Positions 23,802 to 35,211 of a stretch of 64,000 bases of DNA are shown piece by piece. The position numbers and the translations under genes were made by a program. The first letter of the stretch is position 1; every line of letters starts with the position of its first letter. Below the pieces are notes generated by a model, which saw only the letters and a program-made list of their open reading frames with translations, was not told the DNA's origin and searched no databases. The DNA is from Larix kaempferi (Eukaryota > Streptophyta > Pinopsida > Pinales > Pinaceae). Where the stretch lies: contig BSBM01000140.1 in assembly GCA_027924585.1 (NCBI GenBank), positions 8,419,001 to 8,483,000 on the forward strand, read 5' to 3'.

Positions 23802-24905
23802 ATGGAAGCCGGTTTGCGACTACAAATAGAGGAATTAGAAGCCATGTTAAAACGTTATCAAAAAGACAATGAAAGATTGCACGACATAAATAACAGTTCA
23901 GAAATAAGAATTGAATTACAAGAAAGGTGCAATCAAATAAAAATCTCTGACCAAGAAAGGCGTATAGAAAAATTGTATGTGCAAATTGATGAATTAAAAG
24001 CCGAAAATGAATTCAATCAGAGGTCAGGAAATCAAGATATAAAGAAGGAAATAAATAATTACGAAGCAGAAATAATACGCTTGAACAAAATCATTAGCGA
24101 CAAAGATGAAGAACTAATGCAGTTACGACATAAATTAGAAAGTCAAGAATCAGAGGTCGGCCAGTGTCGACAACAGATAAAAGTTCTTCAACAACAAAAT
24201 GACGACTCTAAAAAGACACATAAGTCAGAGATCGCGAAGAGTAATAAAGCATTATCTAACAATGCTGAAGAAATTCTTAGACTAAGAAATCATAACAAGA
24301 TACTAGTCACAAAAATTAAGAAGTTGAAAAATAGTCGGAAGATAGAACAATCTTTGGACGACATTGAAGGAAAACTTCTAGACAAACAGGAAGAAAATAG
24401 TTGTATCAGAAGTCATAATGAAGATCTTAAAGAACAACTTAAGACATCTGAAGATGACAGAAAATCGCAAGTCGAATTGATTAAGAAGTTTCAAAATGAT
24501 AATAAGCAGTTAGAAAACAAGTTGGAAAGGATACAGAACAAAAACTTAAATCCTCAAGAGACGAAAATACAACTTCCAACTCAGATCAATGATCTAAAGG
24601 CGACATTCGTAAACGAAAATGACATCGTGAAAGTTCCTTATCGACACCCCAACCATAAAAACCGATATTTGAAAAAGTGGGAAATGTCGAAAAATAATGC
24701 TACTAATGTGATCAAATCTCCTAACGACATATCAGTAGGAAATCCCATCAGTCCACAACAAATCAATTTGGGATGGATTGATCCGTCGATGTATCGGAAG
24801 TTATGCTCTACACTTAGCAGTTCGTATCGGCATGTTTCATCAGCCATGACATCGCAAAGAACAGTGAGACAAGATTATAAGGCTTTGAGGACAAAGCCTT
24901 TCTAA
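23802..24905 (+). CDS. Intact 367-codon coiled-coil protein of the 3-kb element
   Basis: Open from ATG 23802 (context gaccATGG, a good plant start) to TAA 24903-24905. Residues 1-260 are rich in E, K, Q, N and L with heptad-like spacing, consistent with a long coiled coil (for example IEELEAMLKRYQKDNERL near the start). The last 100 residues differ: a basic patch RHPNHKNRYLKKWEMSKNNA, then WIDPSMYRKL and a Ser-rich, Arg-rich end. There is no zinc knuckle, protease or signal peptide. The stop codon is 11 bp before the 3' LTR, so the ORF fills the internal region to its end. It could be a divergent Gag-like protein or a captured host sequence; I cannot tell which. The purine-rich tail of the ORF (taagagagtggcaa) also serves as the likely polypurine tract. 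Confidence 0.8.
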   Translation: MEAGLRLQIEELEAMLKRYQKDNERLHDINNSSEIRIELQERCNQIKISDQERRIEKLYVQIDELKAENEFNQRSGNQDIKKEINNYEAEIIRLNKIISDKDEELMQLRHKLESQESEVGQCRQQIKVLQQQNDDSKKTHKSEIAKSNKALSNNAEEILRLRNHNKILVTKIKKLKNSRKIEQSLDDIEGKLLDKQEENSCIRSHNEDLKEQLKTSEDDRKSQVELIKKFQNDNKQLENKLERIQNKNLNPQETKIQLPTQINDLKATFVNENDIVKVPYRHPNHKNRYLKKWEMSKNNATNVIKSPNDISVGNPISPQQINLGWIDPSMYRKLCSTLSSSYRHVSSAMTSQRTVRQDYKALRTKPF

Positions 24906-24916
24906 GAGAGTGGCAA

Positions 24917-25170
24917 TGCTATGAATATTATATATATGTTAATTAAAGTTATTAATTATTAAGTGAAAGGGTGTAACCCTTCACTATACACGCTCAAGCT
25001 TATAAAAGCGAGCCTCATTGTAAATTATTAAATCATCATCTTATCCATTATCAATTATATATTATCTATTTTATCAAATGGAGTTATTTTCCATTGGAGG
25101 ATTATTCGCTTGAATAATCACGGAGTATATCCGGACACGGATATAGCATTATCCGGACACGGATATAGCA
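24917..25170 (+). repeat. 3' LTR (254 bp) of the 3-kb element
   Basis: Differs from the 5' LTR by two transitions that I can see, both in the tatccggacacgg motif near the end. Confidence 0.93.
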
Positions 25171-25582
25171 GCTTTCTGGTGAAAGTTTTATTTAATTCAG
25201 AATTCATGTAGCCATGCTATATTTTAATCACAACAAAGCATTCATATTTTTCCTCCAAAATCAATTTTAAATTCATCCATGTTAGATGCTTAATATTGAT
25301 GGACTGTCTTTCTTTCTTCAATTAAAACCTGCTAAAAGAACTTGACTGTGAAATAAAAACTACCTTTCCTTTGCCCAATGTGATTCATGTGTTTTCAACC
25401 TCTTATAAATTTCAAATAAAAATCAGTTCTTGAAAATATCTGTAGTCATTATACCCATTTGTTGAGAGTTACCTCTCTCGTAGGAAAAAGGCTAGTTTTC
25501 CTCCTAAAGATTGGTTTGAAAGATTTACCTTAGTGTTTTATCCTTCCACAACCAGAGGGTAAATTCTGAGTGCTAACATTTT

Positions 25583-25602
25583 GGCGTCGTTGCCAGGGAC
25601 GA
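25583..25602 (+). other. Primer-binding site of Tat internal region 1
   Basis: TGGCGTCGTTGCCAGGG, three bases after the LTR end. It matches the TGGCGCCGTTGCC type used by plant Tat and Athila elements. Confidence 0.85.
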
Positions 25603-25604
25603 AG

Positions 25605-27110
25605 GTTCATATTTTCCCTGGGAAGAACGACATTGCAATCAGATTTCTGTGGGCAAAGAAGTTTGATATTTGTTATTGGTTGTATTTTGTCCTGGCAACT
25701 TTAGTTTTAAAAGGAGACTCCAAGAAAGAAATTGTGGCTTCCAGAAAGATTCACACGAGGAGAAATCCAAGTTGCCAATTATTTCAAGTGGTAGAAAATA
25801 TTGAAGAGATTATGAGAAGGATTAAAGGGAAATATCAAGAAGGTACATCTCAGTCTGAAACTTTATTCCCTTCTTTTCAAGAAGAACTATTTAGCTATGA
25901 AGATATTGTTTTAAATGAAAGATTTGAACAGCCCTTATTTAGATCCAAGTCTGAATCTGATTTAAAAGAAATTGTTATCGATCAAAATAGATTTCAGTCA
26001 TATCTATTACAATCAGTTTGGGAAGATTTACAAAAATCTGAAAACGTTGAGTTGAAAGAACAAAAAATTCATAAACCACCACCTCAAACTCATAGCATTG
26101 TTCAAAACCCTTCGATAGTCATGGCTGTTAGATTTTCTCCACTTGCCTTGCCTCATGTTTTGCATGACCTCCCTTGGAACTATGCACAAAGAATTACCTT
26201 GTTTGATGGAGAAGGAAATTACACATCCCAACAACACATTGACAAGTTTAGTGATTTTATTGATCTGGAGGAAGTAGATCATGACGATGAAAAACTAAGA
26301 TTGTTGGTTCAAACCTTGTCCGGAGAGGTCAAGAAATGGTTAAGATCCCTTGCTGCAAGATCTATCCCTTCCTATGACGACTTCGTAACTCATTTCCTGG
26401 AAAGATGGGAAGACAAAAAGAACCCTTCACAGATTTTAACACAATATAATAACCTGAAGAAAGGAGGTTTTGAGTTAGTTCAAGAATTTTCTGGGAGGTT
26501 TATGAGAGTCTACAATTCAATTCCTGTTGATGTCAAACCTCCAGTAGGGGCTACCAAGTTACATTATGCAGATGCATTTGATGGTGATTTTTCCTGTATG
26601 CTAAGAGAATTCAAAATCGGCCACTTTGCCAGACATGTTGAAAGACGCAATGGAAGTAGAGGAAAATATGATGGCTTCTGGAAAGATGAAACCTAAAACT
26701 AAAATCGATAGAAGAAAAACTAGAGAAGAAAACATAGCTTCAACATCTTCTTCCACCGAGGCTAGATTTGATATGATGAAGAAAACAATGGAAATACTAA
26801 TGGATAGACTAGCCTTAGAAAATAAATGCCAAAATAGAGATCAACAAGAGCCTCAGATCAGAAATCCGAATTTTAGAAGACAAAATCCTCCACAAATAAG
26901 ACAGAGAGATCAAAGAGATCAAAGAAATCAAATAAATACAGATGATCATCAAGTGAGACCTCCATTTCCTGAAAATTTTGTAGATGAGGAAGGAGAAATT
27001 GAAACTATAGAAAGTGAAATACACCATTTTGATGATCTTGATTCTAAAATTTATTTGACAAAGATGGAACTGACATGTTTTCCAAGGATGGGAGTGTAAT
27101 GATTTTGAAT
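25605..27110 (+). pseudogene. Tat internal 1: gag
   Basis: The frame is open from the primer-binding site to 26696 and continues after a one-base shift near 26610 to 27099. The likely capsid core starts around ATG 26121 and carries a plant retrotransposon gag pattern: ITLFDGEGNYTSQQHIDKF, LSGEVKKWLRSL, FLERWEDKKNPSQI. The C-terminal part is charged (RDQRDQRNQ) and acidic, with no zinc knuckle. The second copy at 50068-51590 has the two halves in overlapping frames too, so the precise shift site differs by copy. Confidence 0.82.
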
Positions 27111-27428
27111 TAGAAATAGAAAAATATCAAATTGGGTATCAGAATGCAATGAATGACCTTCAGAGAAAGATCAACCTCAGAAACCAAGATGTAGTTATGA
27201 ATAAATGAAAGGGTCCTATGGATCAACCTTCAACCAATCAGCATAAGAAAGAAAAACCAAAAGAAGATGCAGTGAAAAATATTCCAGAGAATAAAAAATA
27301 TTCAATCAAAGAAAATGATAAAACACTCATTCTTTTCATCTTGCAAAAGTGAAATTTCAAAAATCAAAATTTCTATCCCATTTAATGAGATATTGAAAAA
27401 CAATGAGTATAAAGATTAGATTTCAAAG

Positions 27429-27960
27429 ATGGTTAGGAATGAAGGACAAATAGAACATGATACTTTAGAATTGAATGATGATGCTCCAACTATTTTTTTG
27501 GGTTCTAAGATGGAAGACAACAGTTTGGAAGAAGTTCCACCTTTCTATGCAAATTTGAATGTTCATGATATGATTCTTCATAACTGCATGCTTGATTCGG
27601 GAGCTTCACACAATTTGATGCCAAAAGTGGTGGTGGAAAGTTTGGGTTTAGAAGTCACAAGACCGTATAAAGATTTGTTTTCTTTTGATTCAAAAGAGGT
27701 CAAATGTTTGGGATTGATAAAGGACTTGGTGGTTTCTCTCACTAAAATTCCAGTCAAAACGGTGGTTAATGATGTAGTTGTTGCAAATATTCCCCCAAAA
27801 TTTGGTAGGTTATTATCAAGGTCATGGGATTCAAAAATCAAGGGAACTTTTCATATGGATATGTCATTCGATACAATTCCAGTTCTTGGTGAACAAAGAT
27901 GATTATACCTTGAGAAAAAGACTTGCATATGTGGTAAGAAACAAAAATGAACCAGATAGC
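27429..27960 (+). pseudogene. Tat internal 1: aspartic protease
   Basis: Active site CMLDSGASHNLMPKVVVE, with the DSG triad intact, followed downstream by LLSRSWDSKIKGTFHMDMS and TIPVLGE, as in plant Tat-type proteases. A shift at about 27900 moves the reading frame into the following domain. 27110-27428 is a degraded linker with stops. Confidence 0.85.
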
Positions 27961-28099
27961 CATTCCATTTATGCAGTAGACACTGATTTGGGATCTTCCA
28001 TTTTTTACAATGATTTTCAGTGTGAAGAAAAAATAGATCTTGATAAACAAAAAGAAAATAATAATTTTATTAAAGAAAAGGAAATACTTAAGCAAAAAC

Positions 28100-28716
28100 A
28101 GAGAGTTGAAGGAATTTGGACTATGTATTTTGATGGATCAATGAGTAAAGAAGGTGTTGGTGAAGGTGTGTGGATAATATCTCCTGATCGAGAATTTTTG
28201 ATGTATTCTTTCAAGTTGGCCTTTGAATGTACTAACAATGTTGCAGAATATAAATCTCTCATTTTAGAATTGAATGTGTTGAAATATTGAAAATCAAAGA
28301 AAATTGAAGTGTTTGGGGATTCTAAGTTGGTAATAAATCAAGTGAATGGAATCTACCAAACAAAACATCCAAAGATGAGAGCATATAGAAATGAACTATG
28401 GGATTTGTTTGGGAATTTATTTGATGAGCATGACATAGTGGTGATACCCAAGATTAACAACTCAATAGAATATTCTTTGGCTACTGCTGCTAGTGCTTTC
28501 AGGGTACCCAGTTTTTCGAATAAAAAATATGAGATTGAAGTTGTGAATAGGCCTTCCATCCCTGGTAATTCAAAACAATGGAAATTTTTTGAACATGATA
28601 TGCAGATTAAGAGGTTTTTACAAATGACAGATGAGTTTGCTAATACAACCATTGATAATGAAGATCAAGATATAGAGGGAGTTGTTAATAATCAAGAATT
28701 TTTAGAAGAACAATAA
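28100..28716 (+). pseudogene. Tat internal 1: archaeal-type RNase H placed before RT
   Basis: Second RNase H domain of the element. Catalytic positions: D in YFDGSMSKEG, E in TNNVAEYKSL, D in VFGDSKLVINQV. The fourth, expected in NNSIxxSLA, reads EY here but AD in the second copy, so that aspartate is lost in this one. A TGA at 28288-28290 splits the domain. The NNxAEY and GDSxLVxxQV signatures are those of the extra RNase H of plant Tat elements. There it normally follows the RT-RNase H block; here it lies between protease and RT. Confidence 0.82.
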
Positions 28717-28799
28717 AAGTTTAAAAGGGAAATTGGAGGAAAATAAATAATTCATCTCAAGAATAATGTTATTCCAAAAGGACTCATACCTTCGGAAAG

Positions 28800-29411
28800 A
28801 TTATTTGAAAAGAATGATGTAGCAAAGAATCCAAAGGTAGAACCCCAGGAAGGTGATATTAAATACTGCAACATTGGAACAAAAGAAAAGTCCAAAATAG
28901 TGAAAATTTCCAAAATTCTGCCACCAGAAGAAGAACAGAAATATGTTGAGTTAATGAAGGAGTTTTCATATGTATTTGCTTGGAGCTATGAGGATTTAAA
29001 AGAATATGATACTTCCATAATTCAGCACACAATTCCCATCAAGCCAAATGAAATCCTTTCAAACAAAATCTTAGATGGATAAATCCCTTGCTGCTCCCAG
29101 TTATTTAAAAAGAAGTTAAAAATTTGTTTGATGCTAAAATCATTGTATCATTGAGATTTTCCAAGTGGGTAGCAAATCTAGTCCCTGTAAGAAAGAAGAA
29201 TGGAGAGATAAGACTGTGTGTAGATTTTAGAAATTTGAACAAGGTATCTCTAAAAGACAACTATCCATTACCTAAGATGGATCACATTTTGCAAAAGGTT
29301 GTTGGGGGAGAAAGGATTTCCATGTTGGATGGTTTCTCAAGGTACAATCATATCAAAGTTCTTCGAGAGGATCGGGAAAAAACGACTTTTACAACACCAT
29401 GGGGGACTTTC
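28800..29411 (+). pseudogene. Tat internal 1: RT, 5' part (cut by copia B)
   Basis: Encodes FAWSYEDLKEYDTSIIQH, NLVPVRKKNGEIRLCVDFRN, SLKDNYPLPKMD and ISMLDGFSRYNHIKV, typical of Tat-type Ty3/gypsy RT. It breaks at TTPWGTF where the copia element B entered (target copy CTTTC at 29407-29411 and 36700-36704). It continues at 36700. Confidence 0.88.
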
Positions 29412-30060
29412 TGTTGATGTATATGTAACTTCGGAATGTATTTCACATATATGTATATTGTATTCCTATAGAGATGGTATTATTCCTCTATAAGGAAGTG
29501 TCGTCATTTATATTGTAAGTGTCGTAACTTATACTTGATGGGTTATTAGACCACCTTGTTGGGGTCGGCCCTGTATAAGTCATGTGGGTCGAAGGGTTAT
29601 TAGACCACCCTATTGGGGGTCAGCCATGTGGGTCTAAGGGTTATTAGACCACCCTATTGGGGGTCGGCCCAGTCAGCATTATGTTATGTGGTTAAGTTCG
29701 AGCCTACATGAGTTAGGTAAAAAGGCAAGTCAAGTCAAGTATAAATAGAGTGCGGGAGGCACTCTATTTACTCACTCACTTCTCACTCATGCACTCAAGG
29801 AGGAGTGGTGCACTTATGGAGGAGGAGGATCTGCTGCTAGGTTGTGTCTATCTCTTATGGTTGGTTGTATCATTGCTCTATCTATCTCTGAGGAAGTTAT
29901 TGGGGTTTTTCACCTTTATGGTTTTCCCCAAGTAAATCTTTGTGTCTCTTGTGTGCTTGCATTATTGTCTCCATGATTGATATGCTGTAGATATGCTGTA
30001 CATGTTGTTCTCTCAGTTAAGATCCTAGATCAAATTGAAGTAAATTCAGAAAAACTAACA
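29412..30060 (+). repeat. 5' LTR of copia B (649 bp)
   Basis: A module starting ggttattagaccacc occurs three times (29541, 29595, 29639). TATAAATAG lies at 29740-29748. It is overlapped by a hairpin: ATAGAGTGC (29745-29753), loop gggag, GCACTCTAT (29759-29767). Confidence 0.93.
29740..29767 (+). promoter_or_regulatory. TATA box with overlapping hairpin, copia B LTR
   Basis: TATAAATAG followed by a 9-bp perfect stem with a five-base loop. The 3' LTR keeps it. Copia E has its own stem at the same place with different bases. Confidence 0.6.
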
Positions 30061-30072
30061 TGGAATCAAAGC
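30061..30072 (+). other. Primer-binding site of copia B
   Basis: TGGAATCAAAGC directly after the LTR; 10 of 12 matches to the initiator-Met tRNA complement. Confidence 0.8.
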
Positions 30073-33000
30073 TAGCCTGAAAGAAGGCATGATATGGCAT
30101 GTATGACACTTGTTGCACTTACGATGCTAGGGCTTGATATAGCAAAAACCAGTCATCGTAGCACTTTCGCTATAAATCCGTTTTGGAGAATTTTTCGGAT
30201 CTGAAATTGTTACAGGACGAAGCTAAAATCACCAGGTACCTTGTATCCAAAGTAAAACCTCTAATTCGTTGTACTTTGTGATTTATGATCTGTACAATAT
30301 AGGGTTTCTGCCTCTTCCAGATCTGAGTCAAAATCAGGTGACCTTGGGAAAAAGGTCATAACCTGGGCTAGGGAGCTCCAAATGAAATTTCGTAAAAATT
30401 GACAGGTAGTACATAGACTGTACTATCTCAGGAAACGTTTTCAGAGGCCGAAGTTAAACCAGTGACACGTGGCACGCCGTACAAGTTAGATCTTCTGTAT
30501 TATCCCATAAACAGGTCATGTTGCGACACTTGGCATAAATCTTTCTCAGAGAATCCAATTGAGGTCAGACCTGTCAGAATGGAAATATAACAGGCCGAGC
30601 TATCTCAAAAAACTTTTTTAGAGGCCGAAGTTCAAATAGTGACACGTGGCACTCCGTACAAGTTCGCTCTCCTCTATTATCCCAAAACAGGTCACGTTGC
30701 GACACTTGGTATAACTCTCTCTCAGATAATCCAATTGAGGTCAGACCCATTGGGATGGAAAGATAATAGGTAAGGCTATCTCAGGAAACTTTTTCATACC
30801 CTGTGGATCGAAAAGTTTGGATTTACACTAGAAACAATCAGGTACATATTTCTGTCAAAACAGAATTATTTTTTAGTACCTTCATTCATGGCTTCCGGAA
30901 TTTAGGGCTTTGGAGAAAGTTGGAATTTTTGTAATCAGAGACCACGGCTGGATGCTACTCATCAAAATAAAAATTTAGAGACCAAGATCATAATTTTTTA
31001 CTGGTCAGAAGGCCGGGCTTGATCAAACCCTAGTTCGAGACTTTGATCAGAAAAGTGGAAAATTAGGGCTTCTGTAAAAATGGGAATTTTTGAAATCTGT
31101 GACCATGGCTGGAAGCTCCTCAGAAAAATAGAATCTTAGAGCTTTGGATCAAACCTTTTGATTGGGCAGAAGAGTGGGCTTCATCAAACCCCAGTTCAGG
31201 GTCACGTCCAGTGAATCCAGAAGTTTCAAAGGCAAAATTGAGGAGTGAAACTTTGCAGTTTTCAAATTTGGAATATACCAGCTTGATCAACTCATCAAGG
31301 CGCATATTTCTATCCTTTCGAAAATTTGAAATTCAAAGTTTGAATTTTTGGGGTTTCTCTGACAAACCCATATCCAGCTCCAGGTCCAGTTCTTGTAAAT
31401 CAAGTGGATTGGGTTAATCCTAGAAGAAGATGGATTGGTCACCTACATAAGTGAAGGAGTTCCTGGTTCAGAGGGAGATGAGGCTAAGGCCTTACATAAG
31501 AAGATTACAAGCGATCTCGATAGGTATGACTCATCGAGGTATGTTTTGAGATTTGTTCATGATTAAGTTTATGGTATGTTTGTATTCATGTTACTACGGT
31601 TACTACAATCTTGATTTTAGTCTTGTCATATCACCTTAATAAAACTATGAATGCATGATAGAAAATATTCATTGATTAGGGTGTTGACAGTTATGATTGT
31701 ACTAATGCATTATGGTGTTGTATGAGGTTTATGTTGTCTACTAACATGAAAGGTACACCAAGAAAGACAAATCATGTTCTGGTCCAAGAACATATGGTCA
31801 TGATAACATGAGGACAAAGATTCCTCCATTGTCATGGATCTCATAGAAGATCCATTTACGAGGTATGTATAACTTGGTTTTGTAATGGTTAACATATGAG
31901 ACATGCAGGTTACTAGCACAAGTCACTGAAGAGAACCAAAAGACATTATGCGGGTATGTTAGACATAAACTAGCTAGCATGCTAATCCAGGTATGTTTTT
32001 CCTATATCAAGCTAGATTCCTACCTTGGGTTAGGATCTTATACTATTATTGATAATGATTATTCATGAAGTCATAGGTTTGAATAATCATGATTGTATGC
32101 ATATTATGTTTCTTATCATAATTGATGATATGACTAACCAGAAGAATCATGATGGTATAGGTTTGAATAATCACAAGTTTTATGCATTTTATATCTCTTA
32201 TCTTGATTGATGATTCAACTAACCTGAAGAGTCATAGGTTTGAGTAATTACAGGTTTAGACATGTTATGTTTCTTATGATTTGACTAACCTTAAGAATTC
32301 TACGTAAACCTTGAATGCTAATGCTTATTATTTTCTGTTTGAAATGATCATGACTATACATGCTTGAGATTATTGTGTTTTAATAGTATACTAATGAATG
32401 TATGATTTTATATGAGATCACAAGGATAACACAATCATGATACTAATAAGCATGCATAGGAACCAAGGATGAATGTAAGTTCAAGGATAGGTAATCCAGG
32501 AAGCAAAGATCAAGAGGGAGTACACTCCAGTGGTTTATGCAAGGATGCAGATATTCAGAGGGAGTTGACCATCTCTCTACATCCCACAACAGAAAGATGT
32601 AGAAGAAGCTACTTCAGATTAGGGCTCCAGCAGCTCCTGCAAGGAAGCGAAGACTCAAAGGGAGTCCACCCAACGAACAAAGAAAGATAAGTATTTTAAT
32701 CATCATTTCTTGCATATTTGTTTGTTTAAATAATACTGTTCAATAATGTATAAACTGATGTTCCTAGAATTAGAATAGTTGCATTGATGAACAGTATACT
32801 ACTAATATACATGGGTAAGTGGCCTATGGCACTGTACAACATTCCATTTCTACTTATCTAGAATGAAACCTCTTTGCTGACATGTTGGGAGTTGTGCACA
32901 CTCTTAACAATGTTCTGGTAGAGATTGGAAGGCATCTAGAAAGTTACGGGATATGGATAAATGTTGTATTGAAGCATTGGCTAAGATAATTGCATGACTG

Positions 33001-33170
33001 TATGACATATTTCTTTATGTGTAAGAATTTGTTCTGAAAATTATGAGATGTTTTTAATCATGCAATTTAACCTGTTTGGTAGGAAAGACCGTATATCTTC
33101 ACCTACAAAAAGGACTACAACATTTGTTCCAGCAACAAAGATATCTATTGAAGATATTTAAGTTCCCAGG
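30073..33170 (+). other. Long leader of copia B
   Basis: About 3.1 kb without a convincing ORF where gag, protease and integrase would be expected. 30430-30790 holds a 177-bp tandem duplication, each copy with gacacgtggca then ccgtacaagtt. GTATGT splice-donor-like sites follow AG or GG at 31539, 31863, 31954 and 31991. 32460-32700 is a purine-rich block resembling an exon but with no recognised product. The first 1.5 kb is shared with copia E at the window end. Confidence 0.75.
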
Positions 33171-34457
33171 ATCTGGGATAAAGAAATGGAATGCCATGAT
33201 CCGTCGATCATGAAGAATGATGTTTGGGATGTAGTCCCAAGATGTGAAGGGAAGTTTGTTATGACTTCCAAAAGGAACTATCAGATCAAGCATGTTGCAG
33301 ATGGCAGCATTGAGATGAAATAGAAGATGCACCAGATGGATTTCAAGACAGCATGGTGTAGTCATTTATGTGTGCAGAACTTGGTATGGTAGGATAGACA
33401 GCTTTCTATCCAGTTTGGGCTTTACCAAGAGTAAAGCGGATTCCAACCCTTACTACAAGGTTAAGGAAGGAAATCTAGTGATACTACTTTTGTATGCAGA
33501 TAACCTGTTTGTTACAGGTGAAAATAGATTGATTTCCGACACGCAGCGGAAGCTTACTACCGAGTTCGAGATGAAGAACTTGGGGATGATGCACTATTTG
33601 TTTTTGGAATGGAGGTGTGGCAGAATGCAGGTGGGATCTTCCTTGGTCAAGGGAAGTACACAGTAGACATCCTGAAGAGATTCGAGATGATGGATTGCAA
33701 GGCCATGGCCACACCTATGGCATCGAATCTGAAGCTTCTATGTGATGCTTCATCTGAGCCGGTTGATATCACTATGTATCGTCAGATGATTGGGTCCTTG
33801 ATGTACCTGACGAACACGAGACCAGACATTTGATTTGCTGTGAACACATTGAGCCAGTTCCTGACGGATCCGAGAAGTGTTCACCTGGTTGCTGTAAAGC
33901 ATGTTCTGAGGTACCTGAAAGGTACAGTGGATTATGGACTCAGGTATGAGGCGAATCAAAAGTTTAACCTGCAGGGTTTTGTTGATTCAGATTGGGCTGG
34001 CAGTGTTGCAGATAGGAAGAGCACATCTGGGTGTTGCTTCAGTATGGGATTAGGTGTGATCTCTTGGTTTAGCAGGAAGCAGTCCTGCGTAGCACTGAGT
34101 ACAGCTGAGGCAGAGTATGTTGCAGCCTGTTCAGCTAGTTGTGAGGCAGTATGGCTACGGAAGATACTGTCTGAGTTATTTGATCTCCCGTTGGAGGCTA
34201 CTGGTATCTTCTGTGATAACCAGAGTTGTGTGAAGCTTTCCGAGAACCCAGTGTTTCATGACAGGTCGAAACACATAGAGATCAAATATCACTATATCAG
34301 GGAGATGGTGCAGAGAGGAGCTGTGAAGCTCCTGTATGTTGCGACGGACGAGCAGATTGCAGATGTGATGACGAAGCCACTAGCCAGGGTGAAGTTCGAG
34401 TACTTCAGAGAGACGCTTGGCGTTCTCCAGATCGAGGACACTTCGAGGAAGAAGTGA
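33171..34457 (+). pseudogene. Copia B reverse transcriptase (deleted) and RNase H
   Basis: Coding resumes near 33190 with KNDVWDVVPRCEGKFVMTSK and KHVADGSIEMK, then a stop. An internal deletion joins QMDFKTAW directly to the WYGRIDSFLSSLGFTKS segment. The catalytic box is LLYADNLFVTG, so the second Asp of YVDD is Asn. After a shift near 33610 and a TGA at 33832, the last 205 codons (33840-34457) are intact: RNase H with FVDSDWAGSVADRKSTSGCC, ALSTAEAEYVAACS, FCDNQSCVKLSENPVFHDRS and KHIEIKYHYI. RT cannot be active; RNase H looks complete. Confidence 0.9.
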
Positions 34458-34566
34458 TGGACACATTTGCTAAAGCCATTCCAAGCATGTTGGAAGGAGG
34501 ATCCTTCACATGGCTGTGGATGTAAGCGCTGGATGATGAGCATCAGGATGATGTTCTGGTTTCTAC

Positions 34567-34735
34567 TTGGATATGATCAGTTGGATCATTTTATGTATGT
34601 ATGTACGCATCATGTGGATGTTGGATATGATCAGTTGGATCATTTTATGTATGTATGTACGCATCATGTGGATGCTGGATATGATCAGTTGGATCATTTT
34701 ATGTATGTATGTATGCATCATGTTGGATGCTTGGA
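34567..34735 (+). repeat. Minisatellite, 54-bp unit, about 3 copies
   Basis: Units start ggatatgatcagttgg at 34569, 34623 and 34677, with gtatgtatgtacgcatc inside. It lies in the 3' untranslated region of copia B. Confidence 0.93.
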
Positions 34736-34883
34736 CCATGTATCTGTATATGTATCAGGTGGATACATTGTGTGATCAGGTGGATCATGTATGGTGATAT
34801 ATATCATGTATTTGTATCAGGTGGATACATTGATGATCAGGAGGATCATGTATGATGATATGTATCGGGTAGATACTTGGTAT

Positions 34884-35125
34884 GCAGCAGGATGTTGCAG
34901 TGATGATCAGGATGATCATAGATGACGAGCTTCAGGATGTTGCTCCAGATGACATGCAGCAGGATGTTGCAGTGATGATCAGGATGATCATAGATGACGA
35001 GCTTCAGGATGTTGCTCCAGATGACATGTAGCAGGATGTTGCAGTGATGATCAATATGATCATAGATGACGAGCTTCAGGATGTTGCTCCAGATGACATG
35101 CAGCAAGACGTTGCAGTGATGATGA
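34884..35125 (+). repeat. Minisatellite, 72-bp unit, 3.3 copies
   Basis: Units start gcagcaggatgttgcagtga at 34884, 34956, 35028 and 35100, with cagatgaca near each end. Shorter degenerate tgatcaggatgatca repeats flank it. Confidence 0.93.
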
Positions 35126-35211
35126 TCAGGATGATCATGGATGCATCAGGATGATGTATGGTGAGTATCAGAATGATACTCTATGGCCGTGGATCAGGTT
35201 GTGCAGATGAG

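Larger units (their letters stand above)
22162..25170 (+). mobile_element. Young non-autonomous LTR retrotransposon, 3,009 bp, with one intact ORF
   Basis: LTRs of 254 bp at 22162-22415 and 24917-25170 start TGCTATGAATATT and end GATATAGCA. I count two substitutions between them. They are flanked by the exact duplication GCTTT (22157-22161 and 25171-25175). The primer-binding site TGGTATCAGAGCC follows the 5' LTR. The internal region lacks recognisable gag, protease, integrase and RT; it has a C-rich block and one intact coiled-coil ORF. It is inserted in the non-coding 3' part of Tat LTR 1. It would need enzymes from another element to move. Confidence 0.93.
17130..25579 (+). repeat. LTR 1 of the Tat-like array (about 5.4 kb without its insertion)
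   Basis: Begins TATTGACACAG (TG mutated to TA) and ends gagtgctaaca just before the primer-binding site. Subtracting the 3,009-bp element and its 5-bp target copy leaves about 5,436 bp. Parts in order: a U3-like region with two diverged modules sharing acacgtgtc-type motifs and gcgaaaccacc (17500-18200), a TATA box at 18348, the long ORF (18528-21756), a second TATA box with AATAAA (21935-22023), then a non-coding 3' part interrupted at 22162. Confidence 0.85.

Noticed and set aside
25583-26120. Calling the gag start at the first open codon after the primer-binding site
   Set aside because: The frame is open from the PBS, but no ATG in good context occurs early and copy 2 is not open there; the conserved core begins near ATG 26121.
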